A stretch of DNA of 50,554 nucleotides, taken from assembly GCA_913052185.1 (NCBI GenBank), contig CAJXFG010000002.1, positions 1 to 50,554 on the forward strand, given 5' to 3'. The translations under genes and the position numbers were made by a program. Source of the stretch: an uncultured Synechococcus sp. (GTDB taxonomy: Bacteria; Cyanobacteriota; Cyanobacteriia; PCC-6307; Cyanobiaceae). This document shows, one piece after another, positions 20,187 through 30,529 of this stretch. Each line of letters opens with the position of its first letter. Position 1 is the first letter of the stretch. Under the pieces are notes generated by a model. The model searched no databases. It was not told the origin of the DNA and saw only the letters and a list, made by a program, of their open reading frames with translations.

Positions 20187-21080
20187 ATGGCTCTGATCCT
20201 GCCACCCAACTATCACAAGATCACGGCCGTCGAGCGCAATCGCATCTCCTGGATTAAACCCGAACAGGCAGAACGTCAGGACATCCGTCCGTTGAGGATC
20301 GGCATCCTGAACATCATGCCTCTGGGTAAACAGTACGAATTCAACCTGTTGCATCCTCTTGGACTCTCAGTGCTTCAGATCGAACCGATCTGGATCCGTC
20401 TGCAGAGCCATGCCTACAAGAGCTGGGATCAGTCTCACCTCAATGAGTTGTACAAAAACTGGGAGGAGGCCAATGCCAAAGGCCCCCTGGATGGCTTGAT
20501 CATCACGGGTGCTCCTGTTGAACATCTGCCATTTGAGGAGGTCACTTACTGGTCTGAATTCGTCCGACTGGTTGAAGAAGCCCGAATCAGTTGTGCCAGC
20601 ACCCTTGGCTTGTGCTGGGCGGGATTTGCGCTGGCCTATCTGGCTGGAGTTAACAAGGTGCCCCTGCAACAGAAGTTGTTCGGAGTGTTCCCGATGCGCA
20701 GTCTCGTACCGGGCCATTCGCTGATGGGCACACAGAATGATCAGTTTCTCTGTCCTCAAAGTCGATACGCCACACTCCCCGACACGGCAATGGAAGCAGC
20801 GCAACGACAGGGTCGGCTCCGACTACTGGCCCATGGCGAATCTGTTGGCTACACCATCTTCGAAACACCAGATCAGCGTCAGCTGATGCATCTCGGCCAT
20901 CCCGAATACAACGTTGACCGAATTCTTGCAGAAATGGAAAGGGACAAGGCCCGAGGCGATGTACCGCCACCATTGAATTTTGATGCTGACCATCCGCAGA
21001 CCCTCTGGAGATCTCACCGCAACCTGCTTTTCCAGCAGTGGCTGTGGTTTTGCTACCAGCGCGTCAGCTTCCAGGCATGA
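20187..21080 (+). CDS. metA: Homoserine O-acyltransferase, MetA family (likely acetyl-CoA specific)
   Basis: RIGILNIMPLGKQYEFNLL, DGLIITGAPVEHLPFEEVTYW, STLGLCWAGFAL; start at internal Met. Confidence 0.92.
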   Translation: MALILPPNYHKITAVERNRISWIKPEQAERQDIRPLRIGILNIMPLGKQYEFNLLHPLGLSVLQIEPIWIRLQSHAYKSWDQSHLNELYKNWEEANAKGPLDGLIITGAPVEHLPFEEVTYWSEFVRLVEEARISCASTLGLCWAGFALAYLAGVNKVPLQQKLFGVFPMRSLVPGHSLMGTQNDQFLCPQSRYATLPDTAMEAAQRQGRLRLLAHGESVGYTIFETPDQRQLMHLGHPEYNVDRILAEMERDKARGDVPPPLNFDADHPQTLWRSHRNLLFQQWLWFCYQRVSFQA

Positions 21081-21098
21081 GCCTTCAACAAACAGACG

Positions 21099-21341
21099 AT
21101 GCATCCCCTTGAAACGTTTGATCAGTGGCGTCGTCGATGGCTTGGATGGTTGCCAGTCAAAAAGCTATGGGACAGATCTGCAAAAGATTTGGCACCTGAA
21201 ACAGAAGATGATTGGCTTTTGGAACCTGTGAACCCGAAGGAAGCCTCAGCACTGTTTCCGCATCTCAGCGAAGATCGGGCAATCGTTCAATACCAGAAGC
21301 TGCGACTGCAGATGCGCGAACAATCAGGACGAGGTTTCTGA
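21099..21341 (+). CDS. Small hypothetical protein
   Basis: 80-aa ORF immediately downstream of metA. Confidence 0.5.
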   Translation: MHPLETFDQWRRRWLGWLPVKKLWDRSAKDLAPETEDDWLLEPVNPKEASALFPHLSEDRAIVQYQKLRLQMREQSGRGF

Positions 21342-21555
21342 TTCAATGGCGACCAAACAAAGCCAAAACAGGAGATTATTAACTGTGGCTGAACGCTGAA
21401 AGGAATCGCTTATCGAGATCCCATGGGTATCAACAACAAGATCATCTTGCCTGTTCGAACATCTGGCATGTACATTTTCATCATCAAGAAGACTCTGTGA
21501 TCGATGACTCACTGGTCCACTCACGGCTCTTGGTGGAATTCGCCATAATCTCGAA

Positions 21556-22098
21556 ATGAAAAACTTGTTTCTTAAATTACTCGGACCACTGCTTGCCGGA
21601 GTTGGTGTTCTGGGACTCACCGGATCCTCCATTCTCTGGAATTTCCAGGGCCGAGGCCTCGGCCTGCCAGCCACGATCGCGTCACTTCTGACACTCGCGG
21701 TGGGCGTGATTCTGTTACGACCATTACCTGCTGGTACGACACCTGCAAGCGCCAACACAGTCATTCTCGAAACAACGGATCAAGAGCCCTCCGCTGAGTC
21801 AGCTGACGCAGTCAACCCGGAAGACAACACAACTGCGGATTCAACCCTGGCGGAAGCCAAGACCCAAGTCTCCGCAGCGACGGACACCTCAACGAATCAG
21901 AAGCCATTATTGACAACAGCTGAGGCGATTGCTGCTCAACTCGCAGCTGAAGAAGCCAGTCAAAAGAAAATTGTTTTGGTCAATTTCGCTCCCGATGCAC
22001 TGAGCCCTGGCAATGATATTCGCACCAACAAGCGAAGCCCGGGGAGTAACTTATCAGGTTTTCGCGAAATGGCTTCAGAACTATTCAAAACCAACTAA
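21556..22098 (+). CDS. Hypothetical membrane protein with Ala/Thr/Glu-rich C-terminal region
   Basis: Two hydrophobic N-terminal segments followed by a low-complexity tail. Confidence 0.6.
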   Translation: MKNLFLKLLGPLLAGVGVLGLTGSSILWNFQGRGLGLPATIASLLTLAVGVILLRPLPAGTTPASANTVILETTDQEPSAESADAVNPEDNTTADSTLAEAKTQVSAATDTSTNQKPLLTTAEAIAAQLAAEEASQKKIVLVNFAPDALSPGNDIRTNKRSPGSNLSGFREMASELFKTN

Positions 22099-22203
22099 GA
22101 TCAGATATCAGCAGCAAAGTCGAGATATTGCTAAAATTTCGATTTACAATTACTGACTGATCACTCAATAAGTTTCTCATTGATATCAAATTTAAACATT
22201 ATT

Positions 22204-22719
22204 TCACTGACAATATTTGCGCAGGAAAGTGATTGCTTGCACACTTCCTAGCTGATCCGCTTTTGTCCAATCCAAACAAGCCCTTTGGACGTCATTCGAC
22301 ATTTCCATCGCCATTCCATGGTTGAAATAGACTTCACCATCAGCAGGATTCAACTCAATTGCCACATCAAAGTCAAGGATTGCTCCTGCAATGTTGCCAG
22401 TTCTAGCCTTGGCAATACCACGGCTGCTATACGATTCAACGTTATTTGAATTCAACATGATTGCTTTGCTGTAATCAAGGATCGAACCCTCAAAATCGCC
22501 ATATCGGGCCTTGGCAACACCGCGATATTGAAAAGCAGTTGCATTATTGGGATCAATGTCAATGGCCTTGTTAAATTCAATCAGTGCACCTCGATAATCA
22601 CCGGCCTCAGATTTATCAACACCAAGCATCAGATATGTATCAACATCGATTGCAACAACGGGTGATACAAAAACCAGCATGCCAATGCAAAAAGCAATCA
22701 AGCGCATCGGTAAAGACAT
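22204..22719 (-). CDS. Secreted tetratricopeptide repeat protein
   Basis: TPR units GDYRGALIEFNKAIDIDPNNATAFQYRGVAKARYGDFEGSILDYSKAI; N-terminal signal peptide. Confidence 0.85.
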   Translation of the reverse strand: MSLPMRLIAFCIGMLVFVSPVVAIDVDTYLMLGVDKSEAGDYRGALIEFNKAIDIDPNNATAFQYRGVAKARYGDFEGSILDYSKAIMLNSNNVESYSSRGIAKARTGNIAGAILDFDVAIELNPADGEVYFNHGMAMEMSNDVQRACLDWTKADQLGSVQAITFLRKYCQ

Positions 22720-22845
22720 CTGTTATCCAACAGTCGAGAACAGCATAAGCCTGGGGCTTGACAAAGCACAGAGACTGACTCCGTTTCAGGTGGTTGACCT
22801 TGCCACGCGGGTTCAGCCATCCTGTGGTTTGCACGCAGGCTTGAG

Positions 22846-23283
22846 TTGAGAAAAAAGCATCTCCTTCTTCCACTACTTCTTACCAGCACGATTGTTGCAG
22901 TCAATTCCACAACTCCATCAGCCAACGCTGACGAGATCTGGATATCAGAAGGACGCATGATCAGTTGGCTAGATAGCAGAGGAGACACAGCAATATTTAA
23001 AATGCAAAACACTGGAGGAAACAACGTTTATTTCTACATCGGAGGACTTGCTTCTGATGTGACCAACAGTCGAGGCTCCTATACCGGCTACTGGGTGACT
23101 AGGGATAATGGACAGCGGCAATGTGCCACATCCCGCGAGTTTCATGCTGGTCGATTCTCGTATAACTGGGGGCGATTTGATATCAATTTCATTGGCAACA
23201 GGTTTCCATACAAGTGGACAGCAAGGTATGGACAATGTGATCGATCACTCGATCAAAGTATGCAAGCAGTGCCCTTTCCATAG
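22846..23283 (+). CDS. Hypothetical secreted protein (TTG start)
   Basis: Signal peptide MRKKHLLLPLLLTSTIVAVNSTTPSANA; Cys-containing C-terminal part. Confidence 0.6.
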   Translation: MRKKHLLLPLLLTSTIVAVNSTTPSANADEIWISEGRMISWLDSRGDTAIFKMQNTGGNNVYFYIGGLASDVTNSRGSYTGYWVTRDNGQRQCATSREFHAGRFSYNWGRFDINFIGNRFPYKWTARYGQCDRSLDQSMQAVPFP

Positions 23284-23307
23284 AGGCAGCTGGCGATCAG
23301 CGCAGAA

Positions 23308-23466
23308 TCACTCTGCGGACTCTTGTTGAGGGATCTGACTGGAGTTGAGGTCTGACTGTTGGGACTCTTCCGCCCTTACGAGCCTCTCCACCAGAGTGAG
23401 GTTGTCGTTATGGGATAACTCACCGTCATCACCCCACTTGAGACTGGATAGATCGGAGGGAGACAT
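23308..23466 (-). CDS. Possible 52-aa microprotein (MSPSDLSSLKWGDDGELSHNDNLTLVERLVRAEESQQSDLNSSQIPQQESAE)
   Basis: Intergenic ORF below the track length cutoff; acidic composition with a plausible amphipathic helix; no clear SD. Confidence 0.4.
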   Translation of the reverse strand: MSPSDLSSLKWGDDGELSHNDNLTLVERLVRAEESQQSDLNSSQIPQQESAE

Positions 23467-23755
23467 CAGGTACAGATCAGACGGCTTAAGAAGCTAAGCC
23501 CATAAAGATCGCTTTCGTACCAATACTCACTTGAAGATTCACTGAAGAAATAATGAAGGGGTTTGATCCTGATTGTTGATTCAACTGAACCGCGATTCTG
23601 ATCAGGGATTAAGGAGCATTAGAGGGAGCATGTGCCCCCCTATGCATAAATAGTTGTCTATTAAATCGCTGTAGTAGTTAGCGATTGAGTGAATGTGCAG
23701 TTTCGCAGGCAAGCAATCGAGTCCATTGCTATAACCAGAGGAGCGATCGTCCGGC

Positions 23756-24334
23756 ATGACTACCACGCCCTCCTTTGAACATGAGATCAAAGATCTTCAA
23801 GAGAACAAGATTCGCTTCCCATATGACATCAGCAATGAATTACTTGAGCATTTGAGAGATACGCTTGAAGGTGGGTGGGAACTGCTCCGAGTTCGGCATG
23901 AACTCATGATTCGCGAACAAGGGCGCTCCTTGGTTGCTGTCGCACTAGAGGATGAGCATGGAAATGCCGTGATTAAAGATGGAAAGGCACAACCACAGTT
24001 CGTTTATACGCTTGGGCAAGGCAGGAAAGGATTTCCAGAGATCCTTTGCTTTTTTCCGTCCGCTTACATAGGGCATTGCATCAATGCTTTGTGCGACAAG
24101 ATGGAATCAGGTGAGGCGAAATCGGATGAAGATGGAACCTACCTCGTAGGTGGTTGCTTCCCACAGAACCCTGAACTTGATTTCATCCTTATCCCTTTAG
24201 AAGGAAGTCAACGACAACTCGCAGCAGAGAAATACGCCTGCCAGTGTGAAGATGATGAACCGCTTCTACTTGCTGTCGCACCCTATGCAGACGGCACTCC
24301 TTGTACTGATTTCATTCCTGAAGGATTCCACTGA
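23756..24334 (+). CDS. Hypothetical protein, DUF4262-like
   Basis: FVYTLGQGRKGFPEILCFFPSAYIGHCINAL resembles the DUF4262 core. Confidence 0.5.
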   Translation: MTTTPSFEHEIKDLQENKIRFPYDISNELLEHLRDTLEGGWELLRVRHELMIREQGRSLVAVALEDEHGNAVIKDGKAQPQFVYTLGQGRKGFPEILCFFPSAYIGHCINALCDKMESGEAKSDEDGTYLVGGCFPQNPELDFILIPLEGSQRQLAAEKYACQCEDDEPLLLAVAPYADGTPCTDFIPEGFH

Positions 24335-24348
24335 TTTGAGAGATCCAT

Positions 24349-24612
24349 TTATGGCAGCGCTGCTGTGATAAGGCGTCCACCACCAATCGTCATGAGGAAA
24401 GTCATCATGATGACAACATCCCATGCTTTTGACTTGATGAAATAAGGGACTGAGATGCTCATTGCAGTGAGATGAACAATGACACCTGTCACCACATCAA
24501 GATGGAGAGTGATGAAATAAGCAGCGATGACCAAACCGCTACCAATGACTCTCATTCGCTGGAGTAGATCCATTACTCCTAACTCAATGGTTAGATAGCC
24601 TATCGGTGTCAA
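24349..24612 (-). CDS. Small hypothetical membrane protein, paralogue of 1577..1825
   Basis: Hydrophobic 87 aa with PYFIKSKAWDVVI...GGGRLI shared pattern. Confidence 0.65.
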   Translation of the reverse strand: MTPIGYLTIELGVMDLLQRMRVIGSGLVIAAYFITLHLDVVTGVIVHLTAMSISVPYFIKSKAWDVVIMMTFLMTIGGGRLITAALP

Positions 24613-24690
24613 TGGTTACTCTGTGACAAAGGTTCTATAGCGATTACCCCATCTAGCAACCGTGTAGCAACAGCAGAACCAAGTCACTGA

Positions 24691-25650
24691 CTAACTGTCA
24701 AAGAACCAGCCATAACTGTGCAAACCGATGCCCAAAAGGTTGACGCCGATGTAGCAAACAACAATCACCACCAAGCCTGATGCAGCCACAAGTGCTGGAC
24801 GCCGACCTTGCCAACCCCGGCTGAGACGGGTGTGGAGATAAGCGGCGTACACCAGCCAGCAGATCAACGCCCAGGTTTCCTTGGGATCCCAGCTCCACCA
24901 GCTTCCCCAGGCTTCATTGGCCCAAACGGCGCCACTGATGATGCCGACGGTCAGAAGCAGAAATCCAACCGTGATTGTGCGGTAACTCAGGCTGTCCAGC
25001 TGCTCGGTACGGCTGAAGTGGAGTGAGGACAGCTGCACTTCAGGTGGATTCTGAAGCGCAACACCCCCTTCACCGGCCAGCACTTTGGGTCGCCTGTAGG
25101 CACCAGCTCCGATCGAGCTGCTGCGAAGTTCAAGTTCTTCACCTCGGTCTGTCAGCAGTACAGCGACTGACAACAGTGATCCAACCATCAGGGCCGCATA
25201 GCTGACCATGATCACGCTCACGTGCATCACCAACCAGCTGCTGCGCAGAGCAGGCACAAGCGGTGATGCCTGCTGAAGCTGATCCGGAAGGGCAAAGCTC
25301 GCGAAGGCGATGCAACCCAGACCCATCGGAGTCGCAGAAGCTGCAACGAGTGGCGACGGCCAGTTGCGTTCCACCAACAGCTGGGTGAGTGTGCAGGCCC
25401 AGGCCAGGAAACACAGCGATTCGTAGAGGTTGCTGATCGGGAAATGTCCGGATTGCCACCAGCGCAGCACCAGTTGTGCGGTCAGCAAAAGGTTGGAGAG
25501 TGCAATCAGTGAGCGCACACCACTGGAGCTCCGACCACTCGACAGAGCCCAGAAACTCCAGGGAAGTGCTGCCAGCAACAGCACAAAAGCCATCAGACCC
25601 AGAAGCAGAACGGGTTCGGAGACGATCGCTTCCAGCCCGGAAAACCCCAT
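24691..25650 (-). CDS. ccsA: Cytochrome c biogenesis protein CcsA/CcsB family
   Basis: Heme-handling [28 protein letters not shown]; multiple TMs; [14 protein letters not shown]. Confidence 0.92.
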   Translation of the reverse strand: MGFSGLEAIVSEPVLLLGLMAFVLLLAALPWSFWALSSGRSSSGVRSLIALSNLLLTAQLVLRWWQSGHFPISNLYESLCFLAWACTLTQLLVERNWPSPLVAASATPMGLGCIAFASFALPDQLQQASPLVPALRSSWLVMHVSVIMVSYAALMVGSLLSVAVLLTDRGEELELRSSSIGAGAYRRPKVLAGEGGVALQNPPEVQLSSLHFSRTEQLDSLSYRTITVGFLLLTVGIISGAVWANEAWGSWWSWDPKETWALICWLVYAAYLHTRLSRGWQGRRPALVAASGLVVIVVCYIGVNLLGIGLHSYGWFFDS

Positions 25651-25699
25651 CAGAAACCTCGAGGAGAGGACTCACAGACGTTGATTCTGACGGTCCGGC

Positions 25700-26866
25700 T
25701 CATCGACTGGCCTGACGCAGTAGGAAACCGCCACCCGCCAGGGAGATCAACACCGGGCTCCAGGCCGCGAGGATGGGAGGGAGGGTGCCCTTGACACCCA
25801 TGGCGCTGAAGCTGAAAGCAAGCAGGTAGTACGTCAGGATCATCACGATGCTGAGCGCAAAACCCTGGCCACGACTGGTGCGGTTGTTAGGCCTTGAGCC
25901 CAGGCTTGCTCCGATCAAGCCAAAGACGAAGCAAGCCATCGGGAATGTGAATTTCTCCTGAATCCGAACCTGAAGTTTCCTGGCTCCTTTCAGGTCACCG
26001 GAGTCCTGCAGCAGCTGCTCAGCCTTCAGCGCTTCAGCAACGGTCATGTTGCGTGCATCCTTCGGCAACTTGGCAATCCTGATCGGGGCTGCACTGAGGG
26101 GGTACAGGTAGCGGTCGAAATCTGCGGACGTGGTGCTTCCTGAGGGCGTCAGCGTGAGGATCTGACCATTGAAAAATTCCCACTTGGCTTCCTGTTGATT
26201 CCACTCAGCGGTCTCAGCCAGCAGCATCTGAGTGAACCCGGCCCGTGAGAAATCAAGCAGGGTGACGCGGGACATGGTTCCCTCCCGGAATTTGTGTGCA
26301 TAAAAAAGCTGCAACAACCCTTTCGAGGTGGAACCATCGAGCTGCTCCACGCGTCCAAAACGCGGGAAAATGATGTTGTCGCCTTTTTCAGAGGCGATGG
26401 TCTTGCCAAGAGCCCTGCTCAGGGTCACCTCAGCTGAACGATTGCTGGGCGGCACAACCACATCGTTGAACAGAAAGGTGAGGATCGACATCACCAGAGC
26501 CAAGGCCAACGCCGGAATGATCATGCGCAGGGCGGTCACACCAACACTGCGCAGGGCTGTGAGTTCACTGTTGGTCGAAAGACGGCCGTAGGCCAGCAGC
26601 GTGGCAAGCAGGGTGGCCATCGGGAAAGAGAGCACCAGGAAGCTGGGCAGTCGCTGCAACAGCACCTGAATCGCAATCAGCACCGGCAGATTGAATTCAG
26701 AAATCAGACGAACCAGCTCGACGAGCACACCCACCGTGAGGGCGAGCACGGTGAACATGGCGATGGCGAACAGGAGGGGGCCAATCAGCTCGCCGAGAAG
26801 CCAGCGATCCAGGAGCGGAATCCTGCGCAGCTGAGATTGGATTCTCTGGGGCAAGGTCTTCATCAC
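25700..26866 (-). CDS. LptF/LptG (YjgP/YjgQ) family permease
   Basis: LDRWLLGELIGPLLFAIAMFT...LLQRLPSFLVLSFPMATLLATLLAYGRLSTNSELTALRSVG. Confidence 0.88.
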   Translation of the reverse strand: MMKTLPQRIQSQLRRIPLLDRWLLGELIGPLLFAIAMFTVLALTVGVLVELVRLISEFNLPVLIAIQVLLQRLPSFLVLSFPMATLLATLLAYGRLSTNSELTALRSVGVTALRMIIPALALALVMSILTFLFNDVVVPPSNRSAEVTLSRALGKTIASEKGDNIIFPRFGRVEQLDGSTSKGLLQLFYAHKFREGTMSRVTLLDFSRAGFTQMLLAETAEWNQQEAKWEFFNGQILTLTPSGSTTSADFDRYLYPLSAAPIRIAKLPKDARNMTVAEALKAEQLLQDSGDLKGARKLQVRIQEKFTFPMACFVFGLIGASLGSRPNNRTSRGQGFALSIVMILTYYLLAFSFSAMGVKGTLPPILAAWSPVLISLAGGGFLLRQASR

Positions 26867-27591
26867 AACTGAAAGCCCTCGCCGAGATAGTGGCGACGCA
26901 CCAGTGGGTCAGAGGCCACCTGATCCGAGAGCCCCGAGGCCAGAACGCTTCCATCCGTGAGGATGTAGGCCCGATCGGTGATGGCCAACGTTTCCCTCAC
27001 ATTGTGATCCGTGATCAGAATGCCCATCCCCCGTTGCCGCAGGGCCTGAATCAGTTGCTGCAGATCTGCGACCGCAAGGGGATCAACCCCAGCGAAAGGC
27101 TCATCCAGCAGCAGATAACGAGGACCTTCAAGGCCGACAGCAAGAGCTCGGGCCACCTCGCAGCGTCGTCGTTCACCACCGGAGAGCTGAAATCCCTTGC
27201 GGTTCAAAAAGGGCTGCAGATGAAAATCATCAATCAGCTGGTGCAGCCTTTCGCGGGCCTGTGGTTTGGCGAGTCCGGATTGAGACAGAACGAGTTCGAG
27301 ATTCTGCTTAACGGTTAACTGCCTGAACACACTGGGCTCCTGAGGCAGATAGCCGATTCCGAACCGTGCTCTCTGAGGCATGGAAAGACTGGCGATGGGA
27401 TGTCCATCCATCAGCACCTCGCCCTGATCGGGCTTGAGCAGTCCAATGACGAGGTTGAAACTTGTGGTTTTGCCGGCACCGTTGGGTCCCAGAAGACCGA
27501 TCACTTCGCCCGGATCCAGCGTCAGTGTGAGGTCTTTCACCAGAGGTCGACCTCCCAGGGTGAGAGAGACCCGATTGAGACTGAGACTCAT
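26863..27591 (-). CDS. lptB: LPS-export-type ABC transporter ATP-binding protein
   Basis: Walker A GPNGAGKTTSFN, LSGGERRRCEVARAL, LLLDEPFAGVDPLAV. Confidence 0.92.
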   Translation of the reverse strand: MSLSLNRVSLTLGGRPLVKDLTLTLDPGEVIGLLGPNGAGKTTSFNLVIGLLKPDQGEVLMDGHPIASLSMPQRARFGIGYLPQEPSVFRQLTVKQNLELVLSQSGLAKPQARERLHQLIDDFHLQPFLNRKGFQLSGGERRRCEVARALAVGLEGPRYLLLDEPFAGVDPLAVADLQQLIQALRQRGMGILITDHNVRETLAITDRAYILTDGSVLASGLSDQVASDPLVRRHYLGEGFQL

Positions 27592-28100
27592 GGCGTGAGC
27601 GGTGTCTGCGCTGGCTGATCAGGGCGCAGGATCATGGTGGATCGCACCTGTCCTCCACTCGGAGGCATTGCGAAAGCACGTTCATCCTCAAGGTCATAGG
27701 TCACACGTTCTGCCCTGAGTGAGCTGCCATCCTCCTGCACGACGTCGACATCACCACTGAGCACCAGACGCCCTTCACGGCTGAAATACTGCGCCTGGCG
27801 TGACGTCGCGACCATGCCTCGGGATGGGTAGACGATGCGCACATTGCCGATGGCGGTCACCACACCGGTCACGTTGTCAGCCGTCTGGCTGTCGGATTCG
27901 ATCGTGATCAGTCCATCATCGGCCGAAGGTCCTTCAAGCGGGGCCCTGAGCTCCTGTGCCATGGACGCTGCACTCAGCGCAACCACCAGACCTGCACAAC
28001 CGAGCAGGGAACGGTGGAGCACTGTCATCGATCGCTGAAACAGTGAGAACACGATCGGGACAGGGTGTTGAGCTGAAGGGGACATCGTCCCACGAATCAT
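27588..28100 (-). CDS. lptA: LptA/OstA-like periplasmic protein
   Basis: ITIESDSQTADNVTGVVTAIGNVRIVYPSRGMVATSRQAQYFSREGRLVLSGDVDVVQEDGSSLRAERVTYDL. Confidence 0.85.
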   Translation of the reverse strand: MIRGTMSPSAQHPVPIVFSLFQRSMTVLHRSLLGCAGLVVALSAASMAQELRAPLEGPSADDGLITIESDSQTADNVTGVVTAIGNVRIVYPSRGMVATSRQAQYFSREGRLVLSGDVDVVQEDGSSLRAERVTYDLEDERAFAMPPSGGQVRSTMILRPDQPAQTPLTP

Positions 28101-28456
28101 TCCAAGGGAAGCAGTCTGGGTGGCGGTAAGAGCTCCGGGTCAGCGCCGGACTGAAGGGCGCTGAGGCGGTCAGCCACCCGCGTGTGCAAGGTCGTCAGAT
28201 CGAGCCCCAGGGCCGTCGGCAATGAGGGCTTGAGGCGTCCGATGCCTTCCCCGAGAAGGATCGTTGCACCACGGGTGTTGCCACGTTCGAGGTGCACGTG
28301 CGCCACAGCGATCTGGACGATCGCCTGGATCAACTTGCGCTCAGGATCGATCTGCTCATGCCAGATCTCCTCGAAGGCATCGTGAGCTTCATACCAGGCT
28401 CCGGAATTGAACAATTCCAGAGCCTGCGGGAAACGAGGATCGTCGAGCGGGCTCAA
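28097..28456 (-). CDS. DUF309 domain protein (TTG start)
   Basis: FNSGAWYEAHDAFEEIWHEQIDPERKLIQAIVQIAVAHVHLERGNTRGA. Confidence 0.85.
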   Translation of the reverse strand: MSPLDDPRFPQALELFNSGAWYEAHDAFEEIWHEQIDPERKLIQAIVQIAVAHVHLERGNTRGATILLGEGIGRLKPSLPTALGLDLTTLHTRVADRLSALQSGADPELLPPPRLLPLE

Positions 28457-30255
28457 CGTTTGGCCATCTTCTTCGCAGGAAGTTTGCGCAGACGGATCGA
28501 TTCAGGCGTCACTTCCAGCATTTCACCCGGACCGATGTATTCCAGGGCGCGCTCAAGCGTCATCTGCACAGGAGCCTGAAGGGTGTCAAGTTCCTCAGCA
28601 CCGGCGGAACGCATGTTGGTGAGCTGCTTCGACTTGCAGACATTGATCTCGAGATCCTGAGGGCGATTGTTCTCGCCGATGATCATGCCCTTGTAGACCT
28701 TGGTGCCAGGAGCGATGAAGAACTGGCCGCGGTCCTCAGCATTCTTGAGGGCATAGAAGGTTGCCGTGCCCTCTTCAAAGGCGATCAGCACGCCATTGCG
28801 ACGGGTGTCGAACTCACCCGTCATTGGCCGGTACTCAAAGAAGGAATGGCTCATGATTCCTTCACCGCGGGTTGCGCGGATGAATTCACCGCGGAAGCCG
28901 ATCAGTCCGCGGGAGGGAACGATGAATTCCAGCTGTGTGCGGCCATCGGCACTGGTTTCCATGTTCTGCATCTCCGCCTTGCGGGTTCCCAGCTTTTCGA
29001 TGCAGCTGCCGACCGCCGCTTCTGGGACATCCATCACCAGGGTCTCAACTGGCTCGCAGGGAGTGCCGTCAATCGTTCTGAAGATCACCTGCGGCTGAGA
29101 GACCTGGAATTCGTAGCCCTCGCGCCTCATGGTTTCAATGAGGATGCCCAGGTGCAGTTCACCACGGCCGCTCACCGCAAAGCGATCGGGTGAATCCGTG
29201 TCTTCAACCCGGAGTGCAACGTTGGTCAGCAGCTCTCGCTGAAGGCGGTCGCGCACCTGACGACTGGTCACGAACTTGCCTTCCTTGCCGGCGAAGGGTG
29301 AGTCGTTGACCACGAAGGTCATCTGAAGGGTTGGCTCGTCCACCTTGATCAGGGGCAGAGCCTTGGGTTCATCCGGACAGGCGATTGTCTCGCCGATGTT
29401 CACATCGTCGAAACCAGCAACGGCCACCAGGTCACCGGCGCAGGCTTCATCGATTTCAACGCGCTGCAGGCCTTCAAAACCGAGCAGTTTGCTGATCCTG
29501 CCCTTCTTGACGTTGCCGTCGTCCTTGATCAGAGCGGCATTCTGACCCTGCCTGATCACACCGTTGTGCACACGGCCAATAATGATCCGGCCGAGGAAGT
29601 CGGAATAGTCGAGCGTGGTGATCTGAAGCTGCAGGGGCTTGGTCGCATCACCCACCGGCGGCGGGACGTGGCGCAGGATCGCATCGAAGAGCGGACGCAT
29701 GTTGTCGCTCTCGGTTTTCATGTCGGGCTTGGCGAAGCCACCCAGACCACTTCCGAACAGGTAAGGGAAATCGCACTGATCGTCGTCAGCGCCGAGCTCA
29801 AGGAAAAGGTCGAGAACTTTGTCGACCGCGGTCTCAGGATCGACGCGTGCACGGTCAATCTTGTTGACGAAAACGATCGGACGCAGACCCTGCTCAAGGG
29901 CTTTTTTCAGCACGAAACGCGTCTGGGGCATCGGCCCTTCGTTGGCGTCGACAATCAGCAGACAGCCATCGACCATGCCGAGCACACGCTCCACCTCACC
30001 ACCGAAGTCAGCGTGTCCGGGGGTATCGACAATGTTGATACGGGTGTCGTTGTAAGTGACAGCCGTGTTTTTGGAGAGAATCGTGATGCCGCGCTCACGC
30101 TCCAGATCATTGGAGTCCATGACGCAGGTGGGCACCGCTTCGTTCTCACGGAAAATGCCTGACTGGGCCAGCAGCGAGTCGACCAGGGTCGTCTTGCCAT
30201 GGTCAACGTGGGCGATGATCGCGATGTTGCGAATCGCCTTTTGCTGGGCGCTCAT
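28453..30255 (-). CDS. typA: Ribosome-associated GTPase TypA/BipA
   Basis: [43 protein letters not shown]; BipA C-terminal region. Confidence 0.95.
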   Translation of the reverse strand: MSAQQKAIRNIAIIAHVDHGKTTLVDSLLAQSGIFRENEAVPTCVMDSNDLERERGITILSKNTAVTYNDTRINIVDTPGHADFGGEVERVLGMVDGCLLIVDANEGPMPQTRFVLKKALEQGLRPIVFVNKIDRARVDPETAVDKVLDLFLELGADDDQCDFPYLFGSGLGGFAKPDMKTESDNMRPLFDAILRHVPPPVGDATKPLQLQITTLDYSDFLGRIIIGRVHNGVIRQGQNAALIKDDGNVKKGRISKLLGFEGLQRVEIDEACAGDLVAVAGFDDVNIGETIACPDEPKALPLIKVDEPTLQMTFVVNDSPFAGKEGKFVTSRQVRDRLQRELLTNVALRVEDTDSPDRFAVSGRGELHLGILIETMRREGYEFQVSQPQVIFRTIDGTPCEPVETLVMDVPEAAVGSCIEKLGTRKAEMQNMETSADGRTQLEFIVPSRGLIGFRGEFIRATRGEGIMSHSFFEYRPMTGEFDTRRNGVLIAFEEGTATFYALKNAEDRGQFFIAPGTKVYKGMIIGENNRPQDLEINVCKSKQLTNMRSAGAEELDTLQAPVQMTLERALEYIGPGEMLEVTPESIRLRKLPAKKMAKR

Positions 30256-30529
30256 AGGGGTCGGTTGGGGGCGGAATGTCTCAGGGCGCCCGCAGGCGCA
30301 GCCGAAGCACCTTATCTCAACGTGAGATCATTTCGGGTCGCGATGGACAATCCGCTGGAAGGCTGCCCCGGATTTCAGTCAATGACTCAGAGCTTGAGGC
30401 TCAGCAAGAACGGTGCCGAACCGGACGTGCTCCGTTGATCAACACCAGCCCGGCAGGCTCGAAGCCGGCGCGCTGATGGTGTGATCAAGGGAATGCGACA
30501 GACGAGACAATCACGCCGGAGGATCGTTG

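Noticed and set aside
21421-21500. Possible tRNA-like TPsiC segment (tgttcgaacat) and a 25-codon ORF
   Set aside because: No acceptor, D or anticodon arms could be built around it; the tiny ORF has no supporting evidence.
29566-30162. 198-aa plus-strand ORF
   Set aside because: Antisense to typA; high-GC shadow ORF.
30256-30529. Short plus-strand ORFs between typA and the VanY-like gene (e.g. MDNPLEGCPGFQSMTQSLRLSKNGAEPDVLR)
   Set aside because: Too short and no supporting context; left unannotated.
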